A stretch of 64,000 bases of DNA. Source: Sphingobacterium multivorum (lineage in GTDB: Bacteria; Bacteroidota; Bacteroidia; Sphingobacteriales; Sphingobacteriaceae). The stretch's first letter is position 1; every line of letters starts with the position of its first letter. The translations under genes and the position numbers were made by a program. Positions 1 through 9,781 of this stretch are shown here, one piece after another. The notes below the pieces were generated by a model. The model searched no databases. It was not told where the DNA came from and was given only the letters and a program-made list of their open reading frames with translations. The stretch is from positions 992,001 through 1,056,000 of the forward strand of contig NZ_UAUU01000009.1 in assembly GCF_900457465.1 (NCBI RefSeq), given 5' to 3'.

Positions 1-984
1 GCGCATGAGAATAACCTCAAAGGGATTGATGTACAATTTCCATTGAATACGTTTACTGTGGTGACAGGTGTTTCAGGGTCAGGTAAGACCTCCTTGGTCA
101 AACGTATCCTTTACCCAGCATTGCAGAAGTCGATAGGCAATTACTCTGGTGAACAGACTGGGGTCTATGATGCGATCGAGGGGGATATTACCCATATAGA
201 ACAAGTTGAAATGGTCGATCAAAACCCGATCGGTCGTTCTTCGCGATCCAACCCGGTGACTTACGTGAAAGCCTGGGATGAAATCAGGGCCTTATATGCC
301 AACCAGGCAGCAGCCAAAGCTGCTGGACTGAAACCTGCGGCATTTTCATTTAATGTTGAAGGTGGACGTTGTGATGTCTGTCAGGGTGAAGGTGAAGTTA
401 AAATTGAAATGCAATTTATGGCCGATATCGTTTTGCCATGTGAGGCCTGTGGGGGCAAGCGATTTAAACAGTTTGTGCTTGATGTACACTATAAGAACAA
501 GTCGGTAGCAGATGTTCTCGAGCTGAGTGTTGATGAAGCGATCGTATTCTTTGCAGACCAGCCTAAAATATTAGCGAAATTGCAGCCTTTACAGGACGTT
601 GGACTAGGCTACGTTAAGCTCGGGCAATCGTCAAGTACATTGTCTGGCGGTGAAGCACAGCGGATTAAACTCGCCTCCTTCCTCATTAAGGGAAATAATA
701 GCAAGAAGACACTTTTTATCTTTGATGAGCCAACAACAGGCTTACACTTTCAGGATATTAAAAAGTTATTGAAATCATTTGATGCACTGATTGCCTTAGG
801 GAACAGTATATTAGTGATCGAGCATAATATGGATATGATCAAATCGGCAGATTGGGTAATCGATATTGGTCCTGAGGGCGGTAATAAAGGTGGAAAGCTC
901 GTCTTTGCGGGACTTCCTGAAGAACTTATTCATTGTAAAGATTCTTATACAGGTCAATTTTTAAAGACACATTTAAAAGATTAA
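1..984 (+). CDS. uvrA: Excinuclease ABC subunit UvrA family, C-terminal part
   Basis: This is the C-terminal ATPase half of a UvrA-type DNA damage recognition protein; the reading frame is open from base 1, so the gene starts outside the window. Visible landmarks are the Walker A loop GVSGSGKTS (bases 67-93), a zinc module with CxxC pairs at 370-381 and 439-450 (CDVC and CEAC), the ABC signature LSGGEAQR (640-663) and the Walker B/D-loop FDEPTTGLH (721-747). UvrA acts with UvrB in the cytoplasm at the first step of nucleotide excision repair. Bacteroidota often carry more than one UvrA paralog, and without the N-terminus I cannot tell the main copy from a UvrA2-like one. Confidence 0.9.
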   Translation, partial: AHENNLKGIDVQFPLNTFTVVTGVSGSGKTSLVKRILYPALQKSIGNYSGEQTGVYDAIEGDITHIEQVEMVDQNPIGRSSRSNPVTYVKAWDEIRALYANQAAAKAAGLKPAAFSFNVEGGRCDVCQGEGEVKIEMQFMADIVLPCEACGGKRFKQFVLDVHYKNKSVADVLELSVDEAIVFFADQPKILAKLQPLQDVGLGYVKLGQSSSTLSGGEAQRIKLASFLIKGNNSKKTLFIFDEPTTGLHFQDIKKLLKSFDALIALGNSILVIEHNMDMIKSADWVIDIGPEGGNKGGKLVFAGLPEELIHCKDSYTGQFLKTHLKD

Positions 985-1125
985 ATCCTACTTTAGCGAA
1001 GTGAAGTAATCTGTCTCAGGGCAACTGGACTGCCAATAAGTTGCGCTTTATTGTTCCTTTTGTTAAGGTCTGATAGAATAGTATACAGTAAATAAAAAAC
1101 TAATATTTCAATACTTAATACGATT

Positions 1126-2769
1126 ATGATTAAAAGATTTTTTTTAAGTGTCGTCCTTGGAATAGCGGCGCTTTCGTCCATGGCGCAACAACCGGAAAGA
1201 CCAAAATTGGTTGTCGGCCTGATGGTGGATCAAATGCGTTGGGATTATTTATATCGTTTTGCGGATCGATATGGAAATGATGGTTTCAAACGACTTTTGA
1301 AAGAAGGATTTTCCTGTGAAAATACATTGATTAACTATATTCCGACATACACAGCCATTGGGCACAGTTCGGTCTATACAGGATCCGTTCCCTCCATACA
1401 TGGCATTGCGGGCAATGACTGGATCGAAGAACAGACGGGTAAAAATATGTACTGTACGCAGGACGATAATGTTGTCGGTGTAGGGACTACCGCCAAGGAA
1501 GGGCAGCAGTCTCCACGTAATTTGCTTGCATCGACTGTAACGGATCAATTGAAACTCGCTTCTAACTTTAAGTCCAAAGTGATCGGTATTGCCATCAAAG
1601 ACCGCGGTGGTATTTTGCCAGCGGGGCATTTTGCCGATGCGGCGTATTGGTTTGAAGCTAAATCAGGCGATTGGATCACCTCTAATTTCTACATGGATAA
1701 ATTACCAAAATGGGTGGTGGACTTCAATAAGCGTAAATTAGCTGAAAAGTACCTAAAAGGCGACTGGAAGCCTATGTATGATATTAGTACCTATGCTGCC
1801 AACAGCATTGCAGATGATAATATTTACGAAGGTAAATACCCTGGCGAAGAAAAACCGACTTTGCCGCGCGCAACTTCTAAGCTAATGAAAGACGAAGGCT
1901 ATGAGCTAATCAAAACCACACCAATGGGAAATCAGTTTACGTTGGATCTGGCTATGGAAGCAATCAAAAATGAGCAGATGGGAAATAACCCAACTAAAAA
2001 TACCGACTTCCTTTGTGTGAGTCTTTCTGCAACAGACTACGTTGGACACCGTTACTCATTGACAGCAGTGGAGATTGAAGATATCTATCTGCAGCTCGAT
2101 AAACAGCTTGCCGATTTCTTCAACTACCTCGATAAGACGGTGGGCAAGGGTAACTACACGTTCTTCCTGACAGCAGATCATGGCGCTTCTTATAACTCTC
2201 GTTTCTTTATGGATATGAAAGGAAATGGTGGTTATTTCTATTCTCGTCAGATTATCACAGGACTTAACAAAACCCTTAAAGAAAAATTTGGACAGGAGAA
2301 GCTTGTTAAAAGCATGATGAACTACCAGGTGCACTTAAATAATCAATTGATTGATTCGTTGAACTTGGATCGTGATAAAATAAAAGAGACCATCATTCGT
2401 GAACTTCGCCATACCGAAGGTGTCGCGTATGTTGCTGATATGGAAAAAGGGGAAAGTCTGATGATCCCGGCGCCTATTCGCGAAAAAATGATCAACGGTT
2501 ACAACTTTAAACGTAGTGGTGCTATTCAGATCGTTTGTGAGCCACAATGGTATGACGGCACACCGCGCTCCACCGGGACAACACATGGTACCTGGTCTGG
2601 CTATGATTCCCATATTCCTTTGGTATTTATGGGTTGGGGAATTAAACCGGGTGTATCTAATACAGAGGTACATATTGTGGATATTGCACCGACAATTTCT
2701 TCACTACTTCACATTACTGAGCCCAATGGTAGCATCGGAAAACCGATCACGGCGGTATTGGGGCAATAA
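1126..2769 (+). CDS. pafA: Alkaline phosphatase PafA (periplasmic)
   Basis: The 547-residue protein has a Sec signal peptide (residues 1-20, ending SSMA-QQ) and the alkaline phosphatase superfamily fold. VDQMRWDY at 34-41 supplies a metal-binding Asp. The nucleophile is Thr76 in IPTYTAIGHSS, with Asn97 21 residues later. A KDR triad at 158-160 matches the phosphate-contacting Lys and Arg typical of PafA phosphomonoesterases, and TADHGAS and TTHGTW supply further metal ligands. PafA releases phosphate from organic monoesters in the periplasm and in Bacteroidota is largely phosphate-insensitive. It is monocistronic; the next gene has its own promoter. The family call is confident; substrate range is inferred. 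Confidence 0.85.
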   Translation: MIKRFFLSVVLGIAALSSMAQQPERPKLVVGLMVDQMRWDYLYRFADRYGNDGFKRLLKEGFSCENTLINYIPTYTAIGHSSVYTGSVPSIHGIAGNDWIEEQTGKNMYCTQDDNVVGVGTTAKEGQQSPRNLLASTVTDQLKLASNFKSKVIGIAIKDRGGILPAGHFADAAYWFEAKSGDWITSNFYMDKLPKWVVDFNKRKLAEKYLKGDWKPMYDISTYAANSIADDNIYEGKYPGEEKPTLPRATSKLMKDEGYELIKTTPMGNQFTLDLAMEAIKNEQMGNNPTKNTDFLCVSLSATDYVGHRYSLTAVEIEDIYLQLDKQLADFFNYLDKTVGKGNYTFFLTADHGASYNSRFFMDMKGNGGYFYSRQIITGLNKTLKEKFGQEKLVKSMMNYQVHLNNQLIDSLNLDRDKIKETIIRELRHTEGVAYVADMEKGESLMIPAPIREKMINGYNFKRSGAIQIVCEPQWYDGTPRSTGTTHGTWSGYDSHIPLVFMGWGIKPGVSNTEVHIVDIAPTISSLLHITEPNGSIGKPITAVLGQ

Positions 2770-2827
2770 GGAAACTGTTGCTGCATGCGTGAAATCATGA
2801 AGGTTTTATTCTATTGAATAAAAAACG

Positions 2828-2835
2828 TAAATTTG
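2828..2835 (+). promoter_or_regulatory. Putative -7 element for the Rrf2 regulator gene
   Basis: TAAATTTG matches the Bacteroidota -7 consensus TAnnTTTG and lies 25 bases upstream of the Rrf2 start codon. A T-rich stretch about 20 bases upstream (2804-2807) could serve as a weak -33 element. Prediction by eye only. Confidence 0.4.
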
Positions 2836-2860
2836 CAATTCAACAGGGGGTTAACAAATT

Positions 2861-3301
2861 ATGCTGTCCAAAAAGACAAAATATGCAATAAAGGCACTGA
2901 TGGTGCTTGGTCGTAATTACGGTAATGAGCCGATGCAAATCTTGAAGATTGCGCAGGAGGAGAATATTCCAAAAAAATTTTTGGAACAAATTCTACTTGA
3001 AATGCGAAATGCCGGAATTCTCTATAGCAAAAAAGGTGCTGGAGGTGGTTATAGCCTCAATAAGGCTCCCGAAGATGTTTTTTTATCGCAGGTGATGCGT
3101 CTAATTGATGGCCCCATAGCCTTGCTACCCTGCGTGAGCTTGAACTTCTACCGCTCCTGCGAAGAGTGCACACAAGAGCATGCCTGTGGCATACGCGATA
3201 CTTTTGTCGAGGTGAGAAATGCCATGTTGCAGATTTTAAATGATACAAGTATTGCCCATTTAATCAATAAGGAAAAAGAATTGAACCTAAATGTAGATTA
3301 A
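2861..3301 (+). CDS. Rrf2 family transcriptional regulator
   Basis: The 146-residue protein has the Rrf2 N-terminal winged helix: it opens MLSKKTKYAIKALMVLG, followed by a recognition region with IPKKFLEQILLEMRNAGIL and KKGAGGGYSL. The C-terminal half has four cysteines (PCVSLNFYRSCEECTQEHACG). In IscR or NsrR three cysteines bind a cluster, but the spacing here is closer to the CymR/CysR-like branch, so a redox or cysteine-metabolism role is possible but unproven. The gene stands alone with its own promoter and a strong terminator, and no neighbour reveals its regulon. Confidence 0.85.
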   Translation: MLSKKTKYAIKALMVLGRNYGNEPMQILKIAQEENIPKKFLEQILLEMRNAGILYSKKGAGGGYSLNKAPEDVFLSQVMRLIDGPIALLPCVSLNFYRSCEECTQEHACGIRDTFVEVRNAMLQILNDTSIAHLINKEKELNLNVD

Positions 3302-3333
3302 AGGAAATAAAATATATTTTTCTATTTAGATTG

Positions 3334-3366
3334 GAGGCGTAACAAATAAGTTACGCCTCTTTTTTT
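3334..3366 (+). terminator. Rho-independent terminator after the Rrf2 gene
   Basis: A perfect 10-bp stem (GAGGCGTAAC, 3334-3343, with GTTACGCCTC, 3350-3359), a 6-base loop and a run of seven T follow the Rrf2 stop codon by about 30 bases. Confidence 0.85.
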
Positions 3367-3519
3367 ATGCGGTAAAGTTATTGGTATAAAGTGAATTACC
3401 GTGTTTTGTTTGAGGAGTGTAAGCTTAATTTATTAATTATATAATTATTTAACATTATTTTACGAATTTTCCGTAGCAACATTTATATATTTACGTCGAC
3501 AATATATAAACGAAAATTT

Positions 3520-6306
3520 ATGAAACTAACCTATTCCCTAGTTTTGTTTCTTTTACTTTCTGTCCTGAGTTCCCATTCTTATGCGCAGCATAAACTGGTC
3601 GGGTCGGTGGTAGATGTTAAAGATCTTGCAAAACTACATCAAGCTTCAGTCGCGCTGCTTAACCCAAAAGATTCGATTCTGGTAAAATTTGGTCGAACAA
3701 AGGAAAATGGATCATTCCAAATCGCTAATCTCGATACCGGTACCTATAAAATGGTGGTTTCCTATCCCCAATATGCAGATTTAGTCAAAGATATTCGTAT
3801 CGATGCTCAAGACATGGATCTTGGTATGGTAAAACTGTCTAAAGCGGCTTTGCTCTTGGAAGAGGTTCAGGTGAATGGCAAAATTCCTGTGGTTATTAAA
3901 GGCGACACCATCGAATACGATGCCGGTAGTTTTAAAGTAGAGAAGGATGCTAAAGTAGAGGACCTATTGAAGGTCTTGCCGGGTATTACGATGGATGGAT
4001 CAGGCAAGATCATTGCTCAGGGCAAGGAAGTCAAAAAGGTATTGCTTGATGGGGAAGAGTTTTTTGGTGATGATCCAACCCTGATTACCAAGAATATTCG
4101 GTCAGATATGGTTAGCAAGGTACAAGTGTATGAGAAGAAATCAGATCTTGCTGTACGTACCGGAGTAGATGATGGCGAACGAACGCAGACAATTGATATT
4201 AAGCTCAAAGAAGATAAGAAAAAAGGAATGTTCGGCCAAGCTGTTGCGGGAGCTGGTACCGATAAATATTATGGCGGAAAAGTCATGCTCAATAAGTTTA
4301 AGGGATCGCAGAAAATTGCAGCTTATGGCATTCTCGCCAATGATGGAATGGTCGGATTAGGATTTGAAGATAGCCAAAAATATGGTGTGGGCGGAAGCAG
4401 CAATGTACAGATGATGGACGGCGGCGGCATTATGATTTCTTCTAGTGGTGATGGCTCCGACGGTGGATGGGATGGTAAATACTATGGTGGTGGCGTGCCT
4501 AAGGCCGTGAACATGGGCGCAAGTTATTCCGACAAATCCAAAGATGATAAGCATAAGATCAATGTCAACTTCAAACGGAATCAGATCAATGTCAATAATA
4601 CAAGTACCTATAATGCGCAGAACAATCTTCCTGAACGTGCGCAGGTCGATAATAATGTGACAGCATCTGAAACCGAAACACAGGCCAATATCGCGAATTT
4701 AAGGTATGACTATAAGCTTGATTCGCTCGCAGACTTGACTGTCACTATGGGCTTTACCAAATCTAGCCGCGACAATTTATCCAATTCCGAAGCAGACCAG
4801 CGTAAATTGGATGGCACATTGATTACACGGACTTCGTCCAAGACAGATTTAAATAACGATCAGGATAAGTTTAATGTCAATGCGATGCTTACACGTCGTT
4901 TTAAAAAGGACCGCCGCTCCATTACTTTCAATGTCAATGCGAATACAGATCAAAATCGTAACAAGACACAGTATTTTTCGGAAAATTTCTTCCAAAGTTC
5001 CGGAGATACAACCTTGATCGATCAATATAAAAATGATAAGTTGGCCAACAATACGTATGGTGCTTCAGTAACCTATTCGGAGCCTTTGTCTAAAAGGTTG
5101 ACTGCTGCAATAGGTTATGCATTCAATCAAAATAAATCGGAAACACTCAATCAGTCATTTGATAGAGATCCGGTTACAGGAAAATATACGGTATTGGACC
5201 AAGACCTGCTCAACGATTTTGATTTTAACAGTTTAAAAAATGGTGTCAACGCCTCCTTGAACTACAAGTCCAACACATTAACTGTAAATTTGAGCAATAA
5301 GGTTGATTTTGAGCAGGTCAAGAGAACCTATAACAACCTGAATACAATCCTACAGCGGAACCAGACTTCTGTTGCTCCAGTCCTTTCCGTCAACTACAAA
5401 ATCTCGAAAAGCAAAAATGTGAGCTTCCGATACAGTGGCCGCACGAGCCAGCCATCGTTGACGCAAATAGAGCCGTTGAAACAAAATGCCCAGCCACTCG
5501 TCGAGTATTTGGACAATCCAGATCTGGAAGCGGGCTTTAACAACTCCTATTCAATTAATTTCAACAACTACAAGCAGTTAAAAGACCAGAGTATTTATTT
5601 TTATGTCAGTGCAGATCAAGGAAAGAAAAGTATCAACAATAGCGTACGCTATGATCTAGATAAAGGTACGCAGCAAATTTCCTACGTGAATATTGATAAA
5701 GACAATTGGCGTATGTATGGCGGTGGAGGATACAGTTTTGTATTGAAGAAAAAATGGGGATTAAAAATGAACTTGGGTATGAACGCGCAGTATAACAGCC
5801 AGTTTAGCTATTTATCTACTTACAACGAAGATCCTGAGCTCAATAGAAATCAAACATGGAGTGTGGCGCCGAGCCTTGGCTTCAGTCGGTACAAGGCAAA
5901 TAAAATGGATTTTTACATCTCCATGAGCCCTGGTGTGGAGCAGATGAATTCCTATTTGCAACCTGAATTAAATCGCACGACTTTTAAATTTAGGACGTTC
6001 TCGGAGATTACGTATTATTTACCAAAAGACTTCAAAATTTCCCTGTCGACAAACCAGAATTATCAGGCAGCGACGAAAACATTGCAATCCATTAATATCA
6101 TTAATATGAATGGATATGTTTCCAAAAAATTATTGAAGGATAAGTCTTTGGAAGTACAGGTATTTGTCAACGATATTTTAAACAAAAATAATGGGGTGTA
6201 CCGTTATCAAAATGGAACTTCATTTATCCAGACCAGCAACGATGTACTGCGTCGTTATGGAATGCTAAAAGTAATCTACAATTTTACAACAATGAACCGT
6301 CCATGA
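3520..6306 (+). CDS. Outer membrane beta-barrel protein with carboxypeptidase-like N-domain
   Basis: The 928-residue protein starts with a Sec signal peptide (MKLTYSLVLFLLLSVLSSHS, cleavage near YAQ). A carboxypeptidase-regulatory-like beta sandwich follows (about 25-110), then a plug-like region with GKEVKKVLLDGEEFFGDDP (about 168-186). The long C-terminal barrel is rich in alternating aromatic and polar strands and ends RYGMLKVIYNFT. A Gly/Ser-rich loop is visible near residues 300-325. This is the TonB-receptor-like outer membrane barrel family of Bacteroidota, without SusC features or a SusD partner. The GLPGLI-type gene 106 bases downstream suggests a two-gene unit. Substrate unknown. 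Confidence 0.85.
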   Translation: MKLTYSLVLFLLLSVLSSHSYAQHKLVGSVVDVKDLAKLHQASVALLNPKDSILVKFGRTKENGSFQIANLDTGTYKMVVSYPQYADLVKDIRIDAQDMDLGMVKLSKAALLLEEVQVNGKIPVVIKGDTIEYDAGSFKVEKDAKVEDLLKVLPGITMDGSGKIIAQGKEVKKVLLDGEEFFGDDPTLITKNIRSDMVSKVQVYEKKSDLAVRTGVDDGERTQTIDIKLKEDKKKGMFGQAVAGAGTDKYYGGKVMLNKFKGSQKIAAYGILANDGMVGLGFEDSQKYGVGGSSNVQMMDGGGIMISSSGDGSDGGWDGKYYGGGVPKAVNMGASYSDKSKDDKHKINVNFKRNQINVNNTSTYNAQNNLPERAQVDNNVTASETETQANIANLRYDYKLDSLADLTVTMGFTKSSRDNLSNSEADQRKLDGTLITRTSSKTDLNNDQDKFNVNAMLTRRFKKDRRSITFNVNANTDQNRNKTQYFSENFFQSSGDTTLIDQYKNDKLANNTYGASVTYSEPLSKRLTAAIGYAFNQNKSETLNQSFDRDPVTGKYTVLDQDLLNDFDFNSLKNGVNASLNYKSNTLTVNLSNKVDFEQVKRTYNNLNTILQRNQTSVAPVLSVNYKISKSKNVSFRYSGRTSQPSLTQIEPLKQNAQPLVEYLDNPDLEAGFNNSYSINFNNYKQLKDQSIYFYVSADQGKKSINNSVRYDLDKGTQQISYVNIDKDNWRMYGGGGYSFVLKKKWGLKMNLGMNAQYNSQFSYLSTYNEDPELNRNQTWSVAPSLGFSRYKANKMDFYISMSPGVEQMNSYLQPELNRTTFKFRTFSEITYYLPKDFKISLSTNQNYQAATKTLQSINIINMNGYVSKKLLKDKSLEVQVFVNDILNKNNGVYRYQNGTSFIQTSNDVLRRYGMLKVIYNFTTMNRP

Positions 6307-6412
6307 TTAAATTAACGATTTTTTTTTCAATGATTTCCATGAATTTAATCATGGTAAGCTCCATCTGGCCGATGGAAAAATTAAATTATTTACAGATGAA
6401 AGGAGATGCCAA

Positions 6413-7207
6413 ATGAGTAAGTATATCAAGTTGATGGTCTGGGTACTATTGCTGAGCACAGGAGCAGCCCATGCACAACACGCGTATTTTCCAAGTAGCG
6501 GAACGGTGACTTATGAACGGAAGTTTCATGTGCAGAATTTCTTAAAACGTAATTATCTCAGCAAACCCGATCTAGATACCTGGGATAAGCTGATGGTCGA
6601 CAATGCGGTGAAGAATGGGCCTGGAGAAGTTGTGACCCATCATATCCTTAAGTTTTACGATAATGAAACCCTGTTTGAAACGGTACAGGAAGATTATCCT
6701 GCGAATTATCGTAATGTGACCCACTATAATTCCATTCTTCCAGACTCAAAAACTTACATTAATTTCCAGAATCAGGAGTTTTTAAAATTGCTCCCCTTTG
6801 GAGATGAACAGCTGCTGCTTAAAGATTCGCTGCCGGCTGTAAAATGGAAGTATACCGATGAATACCGTAATATTGCTGGGTACGATTGCCGGAGAGCCAA
6901 TGGTATTATTCAGGATTCGGTCTATGTTGTCGCTTTTTTTGCGGGACAAATTCCCATCTCGGGCGGCCCGGAACTCATTCATGGCCTCCCGGGGCTGGTA
7001 ATGGGTGTATCCATCCCAAGTATGAATGTCAATATGTTTGCCACAAAGGTGGAGATTACCAATACAGCATTTTCCAATGTGCTGACCAAAAAGAAAAAGG
7101 TGGTTGCGGAATCCAGAGCGGAGATCATAAAGAAGCTGAAAGATACCGTCTATGACTATATGGATGAGAAGGCCTTTAAAAAACGACTGCAGAGTATACT
7201 CTTTTAG
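6413..7207 (+). CDS. GLPGLI family protein
   Basis: The 264-residue exported protein has a signal peptide ending in AHAQ (about residue 22) and the family-defining motif as HGLPGLVMGVSIP near residues 192-204. GLPGLI proteins are periplasmic or surface proteins of unknown function found only in Bacteroidota, often encoded next to a TonB-like outer membrane barrel, as here. The gene is preceded by an unusually clear AAAGGAG (about 6400-6406), which supports this start. It is probably transcribed with the upstream barrel gene, and a bidirectional terminator follows. Confidence 0.85.
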   Translation: MSKYIKLMVWVLLLSTGAAHAQHAYFPSSGTVTYERKFHVQNFLKRNYLSKPDLDTWDKLMVDNAVKNGPGEVVTHHILKFYDNETLFETVQEDYPANYRNVTHYNSILPDSKTYINFQNQEFLKLLPFGDEQLLLKDSLPAVKWKYTDEYRNIAGYDCRRANGIIQDSVYVVAFFAGQIPISGGPELIHGLPGLVMGVSIPSMNVNMFATKVEITNTAFSNVLTKKKKVVAESRAEIIKKLKDTVYDYMDEKAFKKRLQSILF

Positions 7208-7243
7208 GGGATAATCTTATACCGTTCTTGTCCCGTCGAGATG

Positions 7244-7277
7244 AAAAAAAAAGCCTGTTCATACGAACAGGCTTTTT
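7244..7277. terminator. Bidirectional terminator between the GLPGLI gene and metG
   Basis: A perfect 10-bp stem (AAGCCTGTTC, 7251-7260, with GAACAGGCTT, 7265-7274) and a 4-base loop are flanked by an A run on the left and a T run on the right. It can stop the rightward GLPGLI transcript and the leftward metG transcript. Confidence 0.85.
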
Positions 7278-7302
7278 GTATAAAAGAAATACCGGTTTTA
7301 TA

Positions 7303-9372
7303 TTAACGTACCGTACTTCCTACTTTAATTGTTGTATCTGGTTTGACAAAATCAAGTCGACCATCAGCGTCTTCTGCCATCAGGATCATTCCTTGTGACA
7401 TAATTCCTTTTATTTCACGAGGCTCAAGATTGACTAAGATGGATACCTGACGGCCTACGATCTCTTCCGGACTAAAGAATTCTGCGATACCCGAAACGAC
7501 CGTGCGTGTATCTAAGCCGGTGTCTATCGTCAATTTTAACAACTTCTTGGTTTTGGCAACTTTTTCAGCGGCTGTAATGGTTCCGACACGGATATCCATT
7601 TTGACAAAATCATCAAAGCTAATATTTTCTTTTGCTGGAGCAACCTTGGCATTATCGGCTAGGTTTTTTGCTTTTGCTTCGGCAAGCTTATTCAATTGGA
7701 AGTCGACTTGTTCATCGGTTATTTTGTCGAATAACAATTGCACTTCACCCAATTGGTGTCCAGCTTGGATCAAAGCATCTGAACCTGCGTCGTTCCAGTT
7801 TCCTTGTGGAAAATTAAGCATTTCAAATAATTTGATCGCTGTTTTCGGTAAAAAGGGCTGTGCAAGAACGGCAAGATTGGCAACGATCTGTGCCGCTACA
7901 TTTAGGATTGTTTTGACACGTTCCTCATCTGTTTTAATGATTTTCCATGGCTCCTCATCGGCAAGGTATTTATTGCCCAGACGAGCTACATTCATAAATT
8001 CTGCCAATGCCTCACGGAAGCGGAATTGCTCCAAAGACGATTTGATCGAAGTAGGGTATGTTTTTAATTCATCCAGTACCGCTTGGTCTACAGCTGTTAG
8101 TGGCGAACCGTTCAATACCTTGCCATCAAAATATTTGTGAGAAAGTACCAAGACACGGTTGACAAAGTTTCCAAAAATAGCAACGAGCTCATTGTTGATC
8201 CGAGCTTGGAAATCTTTCCAGGTAAACTCGGCATCCGAAGTTTCCGGTAATATGGCTGTCAATACATAGCGCAATTCATCCTGCTTATCAGGAAATTCCT
8301 GTAGGTATTCATGTAACCAAACCGCATGGTTTCTGGACGTGGACAGCTTATCGCCCTCCAGGTTAAGGAATTCGTTGGCGGGAATATTTTCTGGTAAAAT
8401 ATAGTCGCCGTGTGCATGAAGAATCGCTGGGAAAATAATACAGTGGAAAACAATATTATCTTTTCCAATAAAATGGATCAGCGTAGAATCGTCTGCTGGG
8501 TTTTCATGGGTTTTCCAATAGTCTTCCCAGTTTTTACCATGGTCTAAAGCCCACTGTTTTGTTGCTGAGATATACCCGATAGGTGCATCTAACCAAACAT
8601 ATAGTTTTTTACCCGCTGCTTCAGCCAAAGGTACATCGACGCCCCAATCCAGATCTCTTGTCATTGAACGCGGCTGTAAACCGGATTTAAGCCAAGATTG
8701 ACATTGGCCAAAAACGTTGGACTTCAGGATATTTTTCTTTCCTTCGATCAGCCATTTTTCAAGCCAAGGCTGGTATTTATCCAAAGGTAGATACCAATGT
8801 TTCGTTTCTTTCAAAACTGGCGTTTTTCCGCTTAACGTTGAAATCGGGTTGATCAAATCTGTTGGGCTAAGTGATGTCCCACACTTTTCACATTGGTCAC
8901 CATAGGCGCCTTCGGACTTACAATTTGGACAAGTTCCCGTAATGTAACGGTCGGCCAAAAACTGATGGTATTCCTCATCGTAGTACTGCTCCGAAAATTT
9001 CTCCACAAATTCGCCTTTGTTGTAAAGGTTCAAGAAGAAATCCTGCGATAACTGGTGATGTATGGGCTCCGACGTACGGTGATATATATCGAAAGAAATA
9101 CCAAACTCCTCAAAGCTTTCTTTGATTTGTTTATTGTATTTGTCAATGATTTGTTGCGGGGTGATGCCCTCTTTTTTTGCACGGATGGTAATCGCCGCAC
9201 CATGCTCATCTGAACCACATACATAGACTACATCTTTTTGATTCAGACGCAAATAGCGGACAAAGATATCCCCTGGGATATAAGCTCCGGCAAGGTGTCC
9301 AATATGTAAAGGACCATTGGCATAAGGTAATGCCGATGTGATGGTATAACGTTTTTTATCTAGAATACTCAA
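7303..9372 (-). CDS. metG: Methionine--tRNA ligase
   Basis: The 689-residue class I aminoacyl-tRNA synthetase charges tRNA-Met in the cytoplasm. The signature helix is ALPYANGPLHIGH (residues 14-26; HIGH as HIGH). A zinc knuckle CPNC...CEKC is near 144-160, and the KMSKS loop is the variant DKLSTS near residue 341. An anticodon-binding helical domain follows. From about 585 to the end is the appended tRNA-binding OB fold (FDDFVKMDIRVGTITAAEKV), usual for long bacterial MetG dimers. The length is normal. The gene is monocistronic with a well-formed promoter upstream and a shared terminator downstream. Confidence 0.97.
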   Translation of the reverse strand: MSILDKKRYTITSALPYANGPLHIGHLAGAYIPGDIFVRYLRLNQKDVVYVCGSDEHGAAITIRAKKEGITPQQIIDKYNKQIKESFEEFGISFDIYHRTSEPIHHQLSQDFFLNLYNKGEFVEKFSEQYYDEEYHQFLADRYITGTCPNCKSEGAYGDQCEKCGTSLSPTDLINPISTLSGKTPVLKETKHWYLPLDKYQPWLEKWLIEGKKNILKSNVFGQCQSWLKSGLQPRSMTRDLDWGVDVPLAEAAGKKLYVWLDAPIGYISATKQWALDHGKNWEDYWKTHENPADDSTLIHFIGKDNIVFHCIIFPAILHAHGDYILPENIPANEFLNLEGDKLSTSRNHAVWLHEYLQEFPDKQDELRYVLTAILPETSDAEFTWKDFQARINNELVAIFGNFVNRVLVLSHKYFDGKVLNGSPLTAVDQAVLDELKTYPTSIKSSLEQFRFREALAEFMNVARLGNKYLADEEPWKIIKTDEERVKTILNVAAQIVANLAVLAQPFLPKTAIKLFEMLNFPQGNWNDAGSDALIQAGHQLGEVQLLFDKITDEQVDFQLNKLAEAKAKNLADNAKVAPAKENISFDDFVKMDIRVGTITAAEKVAKTKKLLKLTIDTGLDTRTVVSGIAEFFSPEEIVGRQVSILVNLEPREIKGIMSQGMILMAEDADGRLDFVKPDTTIKVGSTVR

Positions 9373-9412
9373 TGCTTGAAAGTATATTAAAGTGTGTACT
9401 TGTTTTCTTTGG

Positions 9413-9443
9413 CAAACTTAGATAAATTGCTGTTTATATGCAA
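9413..9443 (-). promoter_or_regulatory. Promoter of metG
   Basis: Read on the minus strand: TTG (9443-9441), a 20-base spacer, then TAAGTTTG (9420-9413). This is a full match to the Bacteroidota -33/-7 consensus, placing the transcript start near 9406, about 34 bases before the metG ATG. Confidence 0.65.
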
Positions 9444-9781
9444 TATAAATGCGTGTCATATCGAACAATTTATTCTTGAATTCTTGTTTTGACTTATTTC
9501 TACGATTATTTCAACTTGATTAAAATGCGCTTCCATTTAACAGCTTGTTATCGTAGAAATATTATTCAACATAGCGGTAGAAAACTTAGATAAATTTACG
9601 TTTATTTGTACATATAAGCACCATATATCAAGTATATTTCTAATCGGACTTTGCAAAGTAGCGGTCCTTTTTTTTGAAAGTGTTTGATGTTATTGGCCAG
9701 AAAGATTCTTCAGTTCGCTTGCATAGCTGTTGTTGTCTTCGAAGCCATGAAGGTTTTGTTTGATCATTAGCGATAAAAAAG
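9444..9781. other. Intergenic region between metG and the LD-carboxypeptidase
   Basis: AT-rich divergent spacer. Beyond the metG promoter at its left edge I see no convincing gene, hairpin or consensus promoter. The rightward promoter for the carboxypeptidase is not obvious by eye; TTTATTTG near 9600 is only a partial match. Confidence 0.5.

Noticed and set aside
993..1181. Minus-strand frame of 62 codons with a hydrophobic stretch between uvrA and pafA
   Set aside because: It runs into the start of the pafA gene on the opposite strand and has no supporting signal.
7502..8140. Long plus-strand frame of 212 codons opposite metG
   Set aside because: It is the antisense of the strongly conserved metG coding sequence and has no protein motif of its own.
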